A stretch of 64,000 bases of DNA from Bedellia somnulentella (taxonomy: Eukaryota; Arthropoda; Insecta; Lepidoptera; Bedelliidae), in contig OY755183.1 of NCBI GenBank assembly GCA_963576735.1, forward strand, positions 9,381,213-9,445,212, given 5' to 3'. Both the position numbers and the translations under genes were made by a program. The first letter of the stretch is position 1. Each line of letters begins with the position of its first letter. Below the pieces are notes generated by a model. That model made no database searches, was not told the origin of the DNA, and was given only the letters and a program-made list of their open reading frames with translations. This document shows, piece after piece, positions 21,018 through 32,195 of this stretch.

Positions 21018-21235
21018 TGCCGTATCGGCTAAGGACTAAGTTATTAGTTCCCGCAAGTGTCTTAAGAGTTGAGGGTATCGGGTATATATATGATTCTTGG
21101 GTGATGCGGTGGTAGGTCTCATGGTTTACTGGGGATGATATGGGTGGTAGACCCATCACCAACAACTTTTTTTTCACAATCTTTTCACCACTCAACTTCC
21201 AAAAATGGCTTAGGATTTTCTCATACTGAGGCAAA
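21018..21235 (+). repeat. 240 bp interspersed repeat, divergent copy
   Basis: Contains GGTGATGCGGT, AGACCCATCACCAACAAC, CCACTCAACTTCCAAAAATG and GGCTTAGGATTTTCTCAT; the CTCTGGCTACCCC end is lost. Confidence 0.65.
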
Positions 21236-22345
21236 CCCTTTTTGGATTTAGCTAGCTAGCCTAGCTCTTCAGTGTTTTTTTACTTGAACTTACAGATATT
21301 ACATTACATGAACTGAAGAACTTATGCATAGAGAATAATTATATAGAAAAACATGTATTAATTAGTAATATGAATTGAAATAATTTATGATTAAATAATT
21401 AACACCGTTTTTAATACATAGCGAGGATGAAGAATTTTGAAGCTTTAAGAATATTGGGCGCTGTGTCTAGGTCTAGAGATCCATCACTAGCAATCATTTA
21501 TTATGCAAAGTTTTTAACTTAACGACCAAAATTTACTAAAAAAACACTAATTTTGAATCTCTGGCTAAAAGGTAGGTAGGTAATTTTATTCAACATTTCT
21601 TTTGAATCACACATTTCGAATAGAGTTTGTATTTTCAATAAAACCTATGCATTAGTAGAACACACTTTCACATTCCATTAACGGGGTCTAAATAAATGTA
21701 CGCAATCAATATCACTATTATGTACAGGGTAGTGCTAAAGCTCGTTAATTTCGGGCCAGGGTAAAGTTGGCGCGAATTTGGCTTGACTCCAGGAAACTAA
21801 CTGGGATTGGTTGGATGACAAAAACTTAATCGTTTTTTGTGTAACACGAGTTATATTAGTTATGAACCTGCACTGACCGCAAGTGCTGTTTTAGTAAGTG
21901 CACCTTTTAAAGGCAGCGGGTTTTAACATTCGAACTTTGGCATTTAATAGGGAATATGCTGGTAAATTCAAGAGTTCGAAGTGTGAAAATTAAAAGGGCA
22001 TTTATGTAAAACATTAAAGAAGTAGCTCCTTGGCTGCACTATGAACTACTCATACAAAGTGGCGAGTAGTAATCTCTGTGTTGCGTTATAAGAAAAAATA
22101 TTAAAAAGAATTTTAGTTTTAAACTTTGATTATTTGTTTGTTTCTAAGGGCTAGCCATCAGAAAAACTGAACCGATTACGAAAACTCTGTCACCATCTGA
22201 AAGGAAAAATTTGTTTATTAACACAAAAATATAACCATTACAGATAAAAGATCTAATACAGCTATTATTATTATTATTAGATATTACACTACTAATTTAT
22301 ACAGAATATTTATAAGCCTACATATACTCTGGATTCTTATATACT
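21236..22345. other. No gene; one short RTE tail scrap
   Basis: AT-rich. At 22046-22095 the text ACAAAGTGGCGAGTAGTAATC matches the RTE 3' coding end. A short ATT run is at 22265. Confidence 0.4.
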
Positions 22346-22346
22346 G

Positions 22347-23010
22347 TTATTCATAACATAAATAATGCAAACTAGTTTTCGTAAATTCAGCCAGCGTGCA
22401 CGAAAATATATCAACACGCTCAGATACTTGGTTCATCGCGTTCAATGCACGAGCAAAAGCATTTTCACTGGACAGATTGGTCCGCGACGATGGAAGTGCG
22501 AACAACCTACCCCTGCGCCGTCTCAGAGTACTACTAGGAACTATAAGTTGTAACTCAGACAAAATCCTAGGGTTATGAATAATTCCCCTAAATATTTTTA
22601 AACAATACAATAATAAAGTTAAGTCTCTCCTAACCTCTAGTTTGTTGTACCCTACCATACCCAAAATAAATAGAGTAGGGTACATCAACGGATAGTACGA
22701 ATAAACGCCATAAAGCTTTAGATATAAAAATCTATTTAATTTATTTTGTATTTTCTCCACCATGGAGCGATATTTCACTTCATGTGGCGACCAGATGACC
22801 GCATTGAACTCCAATTTACTTCGTACCAATGAATTTTAGAGAGCTTTTATAGCATCTATATTCGAGAACACTCGGGTTGTACGTAGTACAAATCCGAGTG
22901 TCCTAAATGCTTTTTTGCAAATGTCTCCAATGGTATTACGAAACGACAAGTCCGAGCTAAAAGTAACTCAGAGATTCCTAATTTGCTGCACCCGTGACAG
23001 CACTACTTCG
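22347..23010 (-). pseudogene. Non-LTR retrotransposon RT C-terminus, jockey/CR1-like
   Basis: On the minus strand, text near 22960-22830 reads TIGDICKKAFRTLGFVLRTT. A broken join follows, then a frame at 22829-22347 beginning LVRSKLEFNAVIWSPHE and continuing MVEKIQNKLNRFLYLKLYG and SSENAFARALNAMNQ. This is the thumb and C-terminal part seen in jockey/CR1 reverse transcriptases. An upstream stop and missing N-terminal domains make it a dead 5'-truncated copy. Confidence 0.75.
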
Positions 23011-23154
23011 CTATAAAATATTCAGGAGTACTGTATGCTGTATAACATCAAGCTAAATTAAATATGAAGCAGTGATTGAAGAATCCTGTAGAACCATACG
23101 AAACATGAGCGGTCTACTAATTGTAGTAAATCAGGCCCCTCAAAAGTTTATCCT

Positions 23155-23410
23155 ATTAACATTATAAATGTGAAAGATTAGATGTTTGGTTGGATGCTTA
23201 TGTATTTATGGCGAAAAGGCTCTTCAAGTACATAATGTATATGAATGAAATTTGGCAGAATGATAGATAAGATAATGATCCAAATTAACAAATAGAGTAC
23301 TTTTAATCCCGGAAAAGCGTGAACGATGAGGTGTAAAAGATGACGTTGTATGCAAGATATAAAAAAAAATTGATGTGTTTTGGGCACATAGAAGTAAAGA
23401 AACGTATTCC
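23155..23410 (+). repeat. Interspersed repeat plus RTE scrap
   Basis: 23155-23270 resembles a dispersed lepidopteran repeat (ATTATAAATGTGAAAGATTAG, AATGAAATTTGGCAGAATGA). 23310-23400 encodes KLMCFGHIE, a relic of the RTE RT motif RWFGHID. Confidence 0.5.
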
Positions 23411-23729
23411 AACAAAGACAAGGGGATGCAAATATATTGGATTGTTCTATGTATGCAAACTGCATAGCAGAACTGGAAGTTCAGCGCACATTAGTCAAAC
23501 GTATTCTATTTCGATTCGGATATTGCGACATCACTCACGACAAGACCGTCTGTCTCAGCTCTCACGGAACGCGAACGTGTTGAGAAAATGATCACTATTC
23601 TATCTGTTCGCACTAAGTTTACTGCTGGTGCAGACTGTAGTCACGTCGGCAGTATTAAACAAAATAAAATTGGTCTTAAATTTACTGGATGGCCACTTTT
23701 GTTAATATATATGTTCTTCATCAGCTAAT

Positions 23730-24205
23730 AAACATGACCTTCTGGACATAGGCCTCCTCGCAAGATCTCTACAACGGCCGGTCCTGAGCGGCCCATAATT
23801 CATCGGTCCACCTTGTGGATGACTTAACCAATACTCTCGGTGCGTGGCTGGCTTTCAGGCCCAAAAATATTTTTTACATTCATTTTACACTACTTCGTTC
23901 TTCTTGTGGGTGTGATACGAGGTGCCTCAGAGTATAAGGTCTTTTGGAGTAATATAGTAAAACTCTTAGGTGATGTGGCTGGAAATGCATCCCTAACGTT
24001 TATTATTGTATTATTTGCCGGCCAGTTGTGGTGCAAGTACAAAAATTTTAGAGCTTATCACTCACTTTGCGTACAGTACAACAACGCTTTCAGAGCCATG
24101 CTGCGTTTGCCCTGGCGGTGTAGCGCGTCGGGCATGTTTGCTGAAAATAGAGTCGATGACTTCTACGTTGTTATGCGGCGGCAAAAGCTGTTTTTCACTT
24201 GAGAT
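23730..24205 (+). pseudogene. Non-LTR retrotransposon 3' coding remnant
   Basis: A frame at 23840-24202 ends with YNNAFRAMLRLPWRCSASGM and FAENRVDDFYVVMRRQK, a stretch that recurs at the C-terminus of lepidopteran non-LTR reverse transcriptases. The preceding 23730-23840 (TAGGCCTCCTCGCAAGATCT) is another dispersed repeat scrap, also seen near 35175. No catalytic motifs remain. Confidence 0.65.
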
Positions 24206-24529
24206 TAATTAAACAACGACAACAAAATTGTAACAACTGTATTCAAATTTACATGAATTGTGAAGATTTTGTAGAAAAAATATTGATTGATTGATAGGAT
24301 GAAGTACAACCTGTAATTAAAATAAAAGATCCAACATCATCACGCTCTAAATCAATACCAAAACATCAATTTACCGAATTCGCCAACTTTACTTGCGGGT
24401 GGGTTTACGCTTGCCACGGCGGTATCTTGTGGTGCTTTGGAGCCCGCGCGAATTTGTAGCTAAGCCTACTGGTCCAGGTTGTATGGGACCGCGGAAAAAA
24501 ATGCGTGATAAAAGAGCAACTCTGTCCTA

Positions 24530-24725
24530 TATTTTTTAATGAATAAAGGACAAATAAAGAAATGAAAAATTTCGACACTAGCGGGGATCGAACCCGCGAC
24601 CTCCGGGTATACGCCCCCGTCGGTCACTCTACCAATTGTATAATGTCAAGTTGCTACTAGTTTCATAAAAAAATCATTCCTTTATTTATTAATAATAATC
24701 CCCACATGAGGTTTTCTTGTACTAA
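24530..24725 (+). mobile_element. Compact tRNA-bearing retroposon copy
   Basis: A minus-strand tRNA-like at 24574-24647 is bounded on the left by AATAAAGGACAAATAAAG and on the right by CCTTTATTTATT, followed by AATAATCCCCACATGAGG and TTTTCTTG. The inverted arms are kept, but the second tRNA-like and the upstream module are missing. The D arm is damaged. Confidence 0.75.
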
Positions 24726-24899
24726 AATTCTTTACTGAAACTACTTTATTTATGTTTTTCATGAGTTAACGATCGATTTACGTTTTGTTTCTTCATAATC
24801 TAATTTCCCAAATGTTTTTACATGACAAGGAATCTTAAAACAGATAGCTATCATATATTAAAAATTTATACAGTTTGTACCTAAAAAAATACAGCTCAT

Positions 24900-25140
24900 A
24901 CATATATACATATACTCACAGCCATAAATCACAAAAGGGGAAAGCCAGAGCTTTCGAGCAAAAAACTCCTCAGCCACATTTGGAAGTTGATAGGGGACAA
25001 GGTGGTAGAAATAAAGTATCGTTGGTGATGGGTCTTCAACCGCATCGCCTGAAAAGCACTTAAAAAAGGCCCATGTCCTTAGTTGCCTTTTACGACACCC
25101 GTGGGTAGAAAGGGGTAGTGACATTCTAAGCCGGGCCAAC
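24900..25140 (-). repeat. 240 bp interspersed repeat, near-full copy
   Basis: Starts with CATATACATATACTCACAGC and ends GACATTCTAAGCCGGGCC. It contains GGGTCTTCAACCGCATCGCC and TTACGACACCCGTGGGTAGA. The opposite strand has a 93-codon frame that is incidental. Confidence 0.8.
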
Positions 25141-25214
25141 TCATATTTTCTTTATTTATGGAAACTTTCATTCAGCTCCTCTTCAACTCTGGGTTTGAAT
25201 ATAGGTTTACGACC

Positions 25215-25462
25215 CCATGCATTATTTGCCGTGTAGTGTCGGCTTAGAATAACACTACCCCATTCCTATCCGTGGGTGATCGTAAGAGGCGACTAATGGT
25301 ATAGGGGCTTTTTAAGTGATTTTGGGCGATGTGGTTGGAGACCCGTAACCAAAAAATATATTTAAACCATCTTCTCTCCAATCAACTTCAAAAGTGGCTG
25401 AGGAATTTCTCATTCCAAAGCTCTGGCTACCCCGGTAAGGGATTTATAGCCGTGAGTTGATG
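25215..25462 (+). repeat. 240 bp interspersed repeat, near-full copy
   Basis: From GTGTCGGCTTAGAATAACAC to TTTATAGCCGTGAGTTGATG. It lies head-to-head with the previous copy about 75 bp away, so the pair could fold. Confidence 0.8.
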
Positions 25463-25490
25463 TGTTTGCATTATTTTATTCAGTAAAAGC

Positions 25491-25784
25491 ATGGTCCTTC
25501 TGAAACCCAAAAATCAACCAACACCATCGGTACACGTATTCAAACAAATGAATAGATCAAAACAGAACGATAAATTGTTTGCAAATAAAACCATTCCCTT
25601 TGATAGTACTTGGTTCGTAAAACATGACGTTAATCCACTCCATGTGCTTTCAATCCTTGTCAATCTGGTCTCAAAAATCAATCCGTTTTGTGAATTGGAA
25701 AAGCAGACTGAATTTACAGTTTCAATTTCAAAACAGGACTTACTCGGATGGACACCTTTTCAAATTGGTTTCGTTATCAATTGA
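25491..25784 (+). other. Unrecognised 97-codon open frame
   Basis: Starts MVLLKPKNQPTPSVHVFKQM. No signal peptide, domain or splice context was recognised, and codon content is AT-rich like the surrounding DNA. An overlapping frame runs at 25624-25845. It may be chance or an unknown repeat. Confidence 0.2.
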
Positions 25785-25845
25785 CGACCACAGCTTTCCT
25801 TTCACAAACCTGATAGATACTATTCATATAGTAAAATGCATTTAA

Positions 25846-26464
25846 GGGGATATGAAGTGTTTTGATAGGTTTATTTGCTTATTGTATTTCCTTCTTCCAT
25901 TTTAATTTAGTTATATCTATTTTAGAAAACTATAGAAATTATAATAAATATTCATCTGTAGTAGTAATTGAATTAAATTATACATGTCTGTAAGATAAGT
26001 TTTCCTCAAAGGAGTGATAAATACATATAGAATAGTACATAATAGGAAAAACTCCTTACTCCAAATAACAACACTGATTATTTACAAAATATTTAGAACA
26101 GTTATAAAAGGCGGTCTTATCACTAAAAGCCAATTTATGTAGAAAGTAGATATAATGTCAAAAAAAAATGTGAGATGTGGGATCCTGACGATGTTTTCCC
26201 AACAACTGCATCGCTTAATGGATACAAAAATAGGAGTTCTAGCTAAGCGTGTACAAACTTATCTTAAAGACATGTTTAATTTAAATTCATTTACTTATAC
26301 GGTGAATATCAAATACTCTGTTGTTTTCTAAAATTGATATGAAAAAAATAAATATAAGTAGTTAACAAACAAAAACACGCAGCTCTAGGTACTCGTGGAT
26401 ACAAAGATATCAAAAACAGCCCTGAGCTTTTTAGAGTTATATTGATATATAGATTTTTAATAAT
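25846..26464. other. No recognisable gene
   Basis: AT-rich. A scrap at 26105-26140 (AAAAGGCGGTCTTATCACTA) matches the jockey-type 3' end at 26465-26600. Confidence 0.45.
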
Positions 26465-26600
26465 GATAATAATAAAACTCTTTATTGCACATTACAAAAA
26501 AACAACAATTACAAAAAAAAAGATCGGTACAAAAGCCAAAGTACAACTGGCGGTCTTATCACTAAGAGCGATCTCTTCCAGACAACCCATACCTTTTTTA
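26465..26600 (-). repeat. Jockey-type retrotransposon 3' end
   Basis: The reverse complement reads TGTCTGGAAGAGATCGCTCT, GATAAGACCGCCAG, then AATAAAGAGTTTTATTATT. The same end occurs on + at 31805-31970. Confidence 0.7.
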
Positions 26601-26654
26601 CCTTAACTTTCATATAAATTAATATTTAAAAATAAATATTTCTATATTACATTT

Positions 26655-26845
26655 GGACCCATATAGAGAATGTGATCAAAAAAGCAGGAAGTATGAAGTA
26701 TGAAGAATAAAAGAGCATGTATGAAAAGATTGATGGATGTGAACAGAGCTAGAGAGGTTTGCCAGGATCGTAGAAACTGGCGATCGATAGTCTCTGTCTC
26801 TATCCCAATGGGAACTAACGGCGTGAGTATATGTATGTATTTTAA
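26655..26845 (+). repeat. RTE 3' end fragment
   Basis: Carries codons for KNKRACMKRLMDVN and CQDR, then ATCCCAATGGGAACTAACGG, CGTGAGTATATGTATG. Closely related to 17040-17225. Confidence 0.8.
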
Positions 26846-27168
26846 AGATAAATGACATCATGTTGGGTCCTCAAGATGTGCTTCATCAACTCAAGATAAC
26901 TACAAAAGTGTTGTTGTCAGTGGAGTGACCATGTTAATCCATCAATGTCATCTTCTCTTTGTGTTCCAATATCTTCGTCAGACAAGATCTTGCTGTTGTA
27001 TCTTGTTAAATAATAAATATTTAACGTTCTCTGGAATTACTCAGTGCATCGGGTCTTATTCCTTCTGGTTATTTATATAAATAAAGAATTAAATAATATC
27101 AATAAGTATACGGCCATATTATACACAGATCAAGTTAGCCCAAAATAAGTATAACTTGTATTATAGGA

Positions 27169-27447
27169 ATACACAGGCGGGAATCGAACCCGCGACCTCG
27201 GGTATACGCCCCCGTCGCTCTGCCAATTGAGCTACCGTGTCAATGGCTGCCAGCGCGAAATTCTTCTATCCTTTATTTCTTTTACACGTTTAAGTAGTGT
27301 TTGCGTTTCCTACCTCCGAATTTTTACTAATTCTGAAGGCCACTTGTCTACCATCCCGCCTGTAACGAAATTTTTCTTTCCTTTATTTATTCTTTATTTA
27401 TTAGTAATAATCCCCACATGAGGTTTTCATGAATAAAAAGATTTAAA
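27169..27447 (+). mobile_element. tRNA-bearing retroposon, 5'-truncated, 13 bp TSD
   Basis: Flanks TTGTATTATAGGA (27156-27168) and TTGTATTATGGGA (27448-27460) match at 12 of 13 bases. It starts within the 3' acceptor of a minus-strand tRNA-like (27171-27241) and continues through the reversed upstream module to GGCCACTTGTCTACC. It then jumps to a plus-strand tail (CGAAATTTTTCTTTCC ... CCCCACATGAGGTTTTCATG) and ends AAAAAGATTTAAA. The fixed 3' end and variable 5' end fit LINE-type insertion. Confidence 0.82.
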
Positions 27448-27539
27448 TTGTATTATGGGATACTAACACAACGATACATTTAATTTAATGTAATACACAC
27501 ATGAATAACATCAATAATGTATGTGCATCACATAAATGT

Positions 27540-27615
27540 TGCTCTAAGCGGGGATCGAAACTGCAACCTTCGGACAGAGAAGCTAGTCACCTATCTACTC
27601 AGCCACGGATGTCGT
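27540..27615 (-). repeat. tRNA-like SINE head
   Basis: The reverse complement has GTGGCTGAGTAGATAGGTGA and GTTTCGATCCCCGCT, i.e. recognisable D-arm/A-box and T-arm/B-box remnants with a mutated T arm. No SINE body was identified next to it. Confidence 0.5.
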
Positions 27616-28424
27616 CAAATTATTTCAGATTATTTCAATGAGCTAGTTTGTTTTTAAGAGAAATTGGATTAAAAATATTAAAAACACACCAGATCCATTC
27701 TTAAAAGTACATTTATAATGTTAAAGAAATTCGCTTCCTTCAGAGGATCATTTGTAATTGTGCAAAGTGGCGACCAATAGTTGCCACTTAACCTAATTGG
27801 AATTAATGTCGTTTAGAAAGAAATAAGTATAAATACTCGGTTTTAATGGACTAGAGCATAATTTCACGGCGTGGTTTTACGCGAATTTTTCGGAGAAGTA
27901 TTTTAATTTTAATGTATGATGAAATGTCGCTTTATGTCATTTCAATTTGCAGTCAACAAGAGATTAATTTACTGATCAATATTGAAAAACAAAATGAAGG
28001 TAGGTATAAATTTTGTTTATATAAAATCTACCCCGAATTTGGCTTTATAGTTTTAGTAGAAAAACCCACAATTTCAAAATATTGTTTGGTGACACTCATC
28101 ATTCCCGAAATCCTTTTTTGACCACCTTCTCCCTCTTTAGTTCCAGAAGGCACTGAGTAATAGTTGATTCTAAAGCTATAATTACCCTAATTTAAGATTC
28201 AGGCCGTGAAATATAGTTAGGTAGTTAGATTTTCACAACTTTCCACATTAAGTTTTTAATATTACAAATGGCTCTCAGTATGAGTTGACAGCTAGAAAGA
28301 ATTGTGTGGTTGGGTAACAAATAACCCAGCAAGTTATTTATTGCACACCACTACTTTCACGGCTACTGACAAATTACAACAAGAAAACAAAGTATAAAGA
28401 GAGTTTATAAAATAAATACATATA
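27616..28424. other. No gene; RTE tail scrap
   Basis: 27755-27800 (GCAAAGTGGCGACCAATAGT) matches the RTE C-terminus. A 69-codon frame at 27912-28121 is unrecognised. Confidence 0.4.
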
Positions 28425-28590
28425 TATATTAACAGCTGTAAATTTCTAGAAGGCGTAGCCAGAACTACCAAACGAGAAGTTCCTCAGCCACCTTTACCGA
28501 TAATCTTTTATTGAGAGAGTGGCAGAGAATTCAAGATAGGAAGAAATAACACTGTGGCTACCCCTTTACGAGGATTTATAGCTGTAAGTA
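28425..28590. repeat. 240 bp repeat, two ends joined in opposite orientation
   Basis: The left part reads minus-like (AGCTGTAAATTTCTAGAAGG) and the right part plus-like (GGCTACCCCTTTACGAGGAT, TTATAGCTGTAAGTATTGG). This is a rearranged copy. Confidence 0.6.
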
Positions 28591-28774
28591 TTGGTAGGTA
28601 TTTAACACATAATTCGTAAATAATCTTTATCAATAATTAGGAAAAGCAACAGATATACACTAGGAATAGAAACATGAATACATAAATTAGAACTAAAATA
28701 AGCGTACAGACAATCGCATATAACATATTAAATTAATTAATAATTGGAGTTTATAATAAAAAAATACAATTAGA

Positions 28775-28850
28775 ATGTTTTTATTCAAGAAAACCTCCTG
28801 TGGGGGTTATTGTTAATAAATAAAGGATAAATAAAGGAATGAAACTTTAC
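28775..28850 (-). mobile_element. tRNA-bearing retroposon, 3' end only
   Basis: The + text TCAAGAAAACCTCCTGTGGG, then GGTTATTGTTAATAAATAAA and GGATAAATAAAGGAATGAAA, is the 3' hairpin and tail of the family. The tRNA-like part is absent. Confidence 0.7.
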
Positions 28851-29194
28851 TTCACAATCAATTCCCAACTATCTTTCTCAAATATCTTTCAAATTGTCTT
28901 GACGGATCATCGTATTAGTGTTCGTTTTATAGCTGATGTATATGTATATCTAGGTATGCATGTAAGCACTCCTAACAGTTAGGGAAGCTGCAATTAAATG
29001 ATAACTAACCAAAGCTAAGATTGTTTTAGGTAGTTTTGGTAGGAAAGTTAGTTGCATCGTTCGTATGCAATCTGGGGGCTGTACCGGAACGTGACTCAGC
29101 ACTTGTTAAGAGTACTTACATTAACTTCGAGATTTATGATACTTTATGAACGTATAAAGTGTTAAGTAGATTTACAGCTAGGTTATGATTAATA
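28851..29194. other. No recognisable feature
   Basis: Intergenic sequence without a frame or repeat that I can identify. Confidence 0.4.
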
Positions 29195-29510
29195 GACATA
29201 CATACATATACTAACATCACTCACGGAAAACCAAAGCTTCAGAATTAGAAATTCATTAGCCACTTTTGGAAGTTGCGTGGGGAAAAGATGGTGGAATAAA
29301 GGTAGTTGGTGATGGGTGTACGCACGGCAATCTCAAATGGTTAGTCAGAGACTAAGAATTGGTAACTGCTCAGCCAATTTTGGAAGTGAAGTGGAAAAAT
29401 AAAGTAAAATATAAGTCGGTTAGCGATTGTTTAAGTAGAAGCCCCAAAGGCCTAAGTCGTCTTTAACGACACCGGCAGGAAGAAATAAGTTGGTAGTATT
29501 ATTAGACAGC
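29195..29510 (-). repeat. 240 bp repeat, two partial copies in tandem
   Basis: 29200-29320 contains CATATACTAACATCACTCAC, GTTGCGTGGGGAAAAGATGG and TTGGTGATGGGTGTACGC. 29330-29510 repeats GCCAATTTTGGAAGTGAAGT and CCTAAGTCGTCTTTAACGAC. Confidence 0.65.
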
Positions 29511-30044
29511 TATGTAGGGAATGCGTGGTATAACAAGGTTTCCATCTCAATTCAAAGTAGTATTTTATTCGATGCTTTTAAATATATTAATTCTGTGGTA
29601 GAGGTTTTATTTGATTTGTAGAGCTTTAGTTAACTTTTGTAGAATCACAGTCGTTTTCATCTGAAAGATTCGTTTGTGTTACGGTTTACCTGTAAATGAA
29701 AGTCTCCCAAATTATTCAACTAATTAATAAAACGTTCTTCAATAGAAATCTACAACCTTTAGAATAAATTCAGGCTTATTTTATTTTAAGTATTTCTATT
29801 GCAATTTTAATTGTATTTTTGTGACCAATAATATAAATAATAGAAAATCTAGTTTCTATTGTTTTATAGTCGCTCTGAGTATGCTGAGTATGTTAAGGTG
29901 AAAGTAATAGTTTTTACAGTATTTTTTTGGGTATATTGTTTTCACTATTATTAAACACAAAAAGCGATGCATCTCAAAACAGGCACAAAGATAAATCACA
30001 AAGAAGACAAACCACTTTAAAATCATACATAGATATATTCTTAT
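29511..30044. other. AT-rich spacer, nothing recognised
   Basis: Only low-complexity short frames. Confidence 0.45.
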
Positions 30045-30100
30045 ACTCACGCCATTAGTTCCCATTGGGGTAGGCATAGACTATTGATCACCAGTTTGTA
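30045..30100 (-). repeat. RTE 3' tail fragment
   Basis: The + text ATACTCACGCCATTAGTTCC, then CATTGGGGTAGGCATAGACT, is the reverse of the RTE end at 17175-17215. Confidence 0.7.
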
Positions 30101-30117
30101 ACATAACATAATATAAC

Positions 30118-30375
30118 ATTCACGCCGTTTATCACCGCAGGGGTTAGCAGAGGTACCAATACTTATGAACAATGTTACAGCGCCACCTAGTGACCAAAGT
30201 AGGTACCCACGTTTTGCTTAGACCCCCTTAGAGTACACTTCACGTGATAGGGGGCAGGCCTATCGCCGTTTTGTAAGAATACACTGTCACATGGCTAAGT
30301 ACAACTCGGCCTTGTGGGTTTCCTCACGATTTTTTCCCTCACCGTTAACAAACATGATAAATTAATCTATAATCT
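30118..30375 (-). repeat. SINE body (tRNA-headed SINE family), headless
   Basis: Contains CACGCCGTTTATCACCGCAG, AGCGCCACCTAGTGACC, CGTGATAGGGGGCAGGCC, CACTGTCACATGGCTAAG and CCTCACCGTTAACAAAC, in the same order as 36895-37125. Confidence 0.75.
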
Positions 30376-30399
30376 ATCATAATCTTCAATTATCTATTC

Positions 30400-30548
30400 C
30401 CTCTCATACAACCAATTTCTATGGCTCTTCTTTTTTTGTACACGCTGTGCAATTGTGGAACGCACTTCCTGTGGAGGTGCGATTGGCTAAATCACTGAAT
30501 GTGTTCAAAGATCTGGTGAAACAACACTATCTCACTGAAGCGCTGTAA
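30400..30548 (+). pseudogene. Non-LTR RT extreme C-terminus with stop
   Basis: Reads FVHAVQLWNALPVEVRLAKS, then LNVFKDLVKQHYL and a TAA near 30548. WNxLP is a common C-terminal signature of jockey-type reverse transcriptases. The 3' UTR continues across the Helitron to about 31970. Confidence 0.7.
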
Positions 30549-30617
30549 TACTGTTGCTTTTTAAACTATATATATTAATTATATTTCTAAAACGTATATG
30601 TGTATTTTATTTAGGTA

Positions 30618-31435
30618 CTAGTGGATCGTCCCAGCTTCGCACGGGTAGCGTTGTTTTTTTAAATATCTGAGGTTTCTTTCTTCAGTCACTGCTCAAGCAT
30701 TGTGAAATTCAGCGTTATGTTTTTAATTTATTAAATTTATAGCACTCCCTTAACAGTGTAGTTTGGTGATTTTGATTGCGCTTTAATGAACGGTTCAGTA
30801 TTTCCGTTTAATAGCAAATTTTGGAATAAAACGCCATGAAGTATTTATATCAATCTAAAAAATAAATCATTACGTTATGTAGGATCCAACTACTGGCGCC
30901 ATCTAGTATGTTATATGTAAATTAGTAAAGATTTGGTTTCGATCACAGGCGCGATGGCGTATTTTATGTATAATTTCAGAGTTTGTCTACCGATTTCAAT
31001 GATTCTTTTTTTATTGAATAGGTAATAATGTTACCTTATTTAAATTAGGGATGAATGAGAGGTTTACAAACGTAAGAGTAAACAAATATAATCAGGATGT
31101 TCCGAACTGCTAAGCTATCAGGAATTACACGTGTTATTGTGAGTCAACCATAAAAGATAGACATATACTGTTAAGGAATTTTTTTTAGATAATTTTATGA
31201 AGAATATTTCCGCCACACATGATTTCTATGTAAGTTTAACCATTAAGGCTGCACACGCGACGGAAGCTTAAAAAATGGAGTAACTTCTCCCGTTTTCCCC
31301 AAATTTCCCAAAATTCCCCTTTATTTCTCTGCTGGAAAGTATACAAAAACCTGCGCAGGAGTATGAAGAATAATTGTACCAAGTTTCGTTAAAATCCGTC
31401 GAGTAGTTTTTGTTTCCATAAGGAACATACAAACC

Positions 31436-31505
<70 letters not shown>

Positions 31506-31624
31506 AATTTTACTGATTGCATTTTTGGCATCAGTATCGATCCCTAATCACCACCTGATAGTTATTTTGAAAATATATTTCATGTACAGAATTGACCTCT
31601 CTACAGATTTATTATAAGTATAGA
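30618..31624 (-). mobile_element. Helitron, Lep1-type, non-autonomous (copy 1)
   Basis: Minus-strand 5' end TCTATACTTATAATAAATCT at 31624, 3' end ...CTAG at 30618, inserted between A and T (bases 31625 and 30617 on +). A 3' subterminal hairpin (ACCC...TGGG) lies next to the CTAG end. A CAGA microsatellite of about 60 bp lies at 31437-31502. No Rep/helicase is encoded. The opposite strand shows a chance 87-codon frame through the microsatellite. Length 1007 bp. Confidence 0.92.
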
Positions 31625-31970
31625 TTTTTATTGCTTGTATATATAAAAGTATGTAGTTATATATGTATGTCTTCATATTCGTTAAATATCTATACTATTT
31701 TGTATGATTAATATTTATATTGCTATTTAAATTAAATAAGTCAGTTTTAAATAAGCTTAATAAATTTTTATGTTTTTTTTTTGGCTTTGTTTTGTGCATC
31801 TACCCAAATAATTAATTTATTGATCTCACCTTCCCAAGGTTGTCTGGAAGGGATCACTTTTAGCGATAAGACCGCCAATTGTACCTCACTATAAACTGTT
31901 TGATCACATTATTATTTTTGTAAATTTGTGTTTGATGTGCAATAAAGAGTTATTCTATTCTATAAATTAA
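31625..31970 (+). repeat. Jockey-type 3' UTR and poly(A) end split by the Helitron
   Basis: Carries GGTTGTCTGGAAGGGATCAC, AGCGATAAGACCGCCAATTG, then GTGCAATAAAGAGTTATTC, the same end as 26465-26600. With 30400-30617 it forms one element interrupted by the Helitron. Confidence 0.65.
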
Positions 31971-32066
31971 CTACACATATGACTTTTATAAAAGGTGTAA
32001 GCGAACCAGGGATTTCAACTCACACCTGTTTACAGACGGGTGTTCGACCCATTGGACTATCATGTC
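31970..32066 (-). repeat. SINE tRNA-like head
   Basis: + text ACACATATGACTTTTATAAA, then AGGGATTTCAACTC and GGACTATCATG. The reverse has degenerate A- and B-box sequences like those at 37161-37230. Confidence 0.6.
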
Positions 32067-32078
32067 GTTTCAGTATCA

Positions 32079-32195
32079 TGTATCACCAGTTTGTACCTTC
32101 CTGACAAACCTCCCTAGAATCGTTTATAATAATATCCATCAATCTTCTAATACAATACTCTTTTATTCTTCGTACTTCGGACACATGACTAATTT
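32079..32195 (-). repeat. RTE 3' coding-end fragment
   Basis: + text CCTGACAAACCTCCCTAG, then AATATCCATCAATCTTCTAA and TCTTTTATTCTTCGTACTTC, reverse of the RTE region 17060-17160. Confidence 0.65.

Noticed and set aside
24858..25139. 93-codon minus frame
   Set aside because: Lies wholly in a copy of the 240 bp interspersed repeat.
31268..31531. Protein with repeated CLSV residues (also 62786-63049)
   Set aside because: Translation of the Helitron microsatellite.
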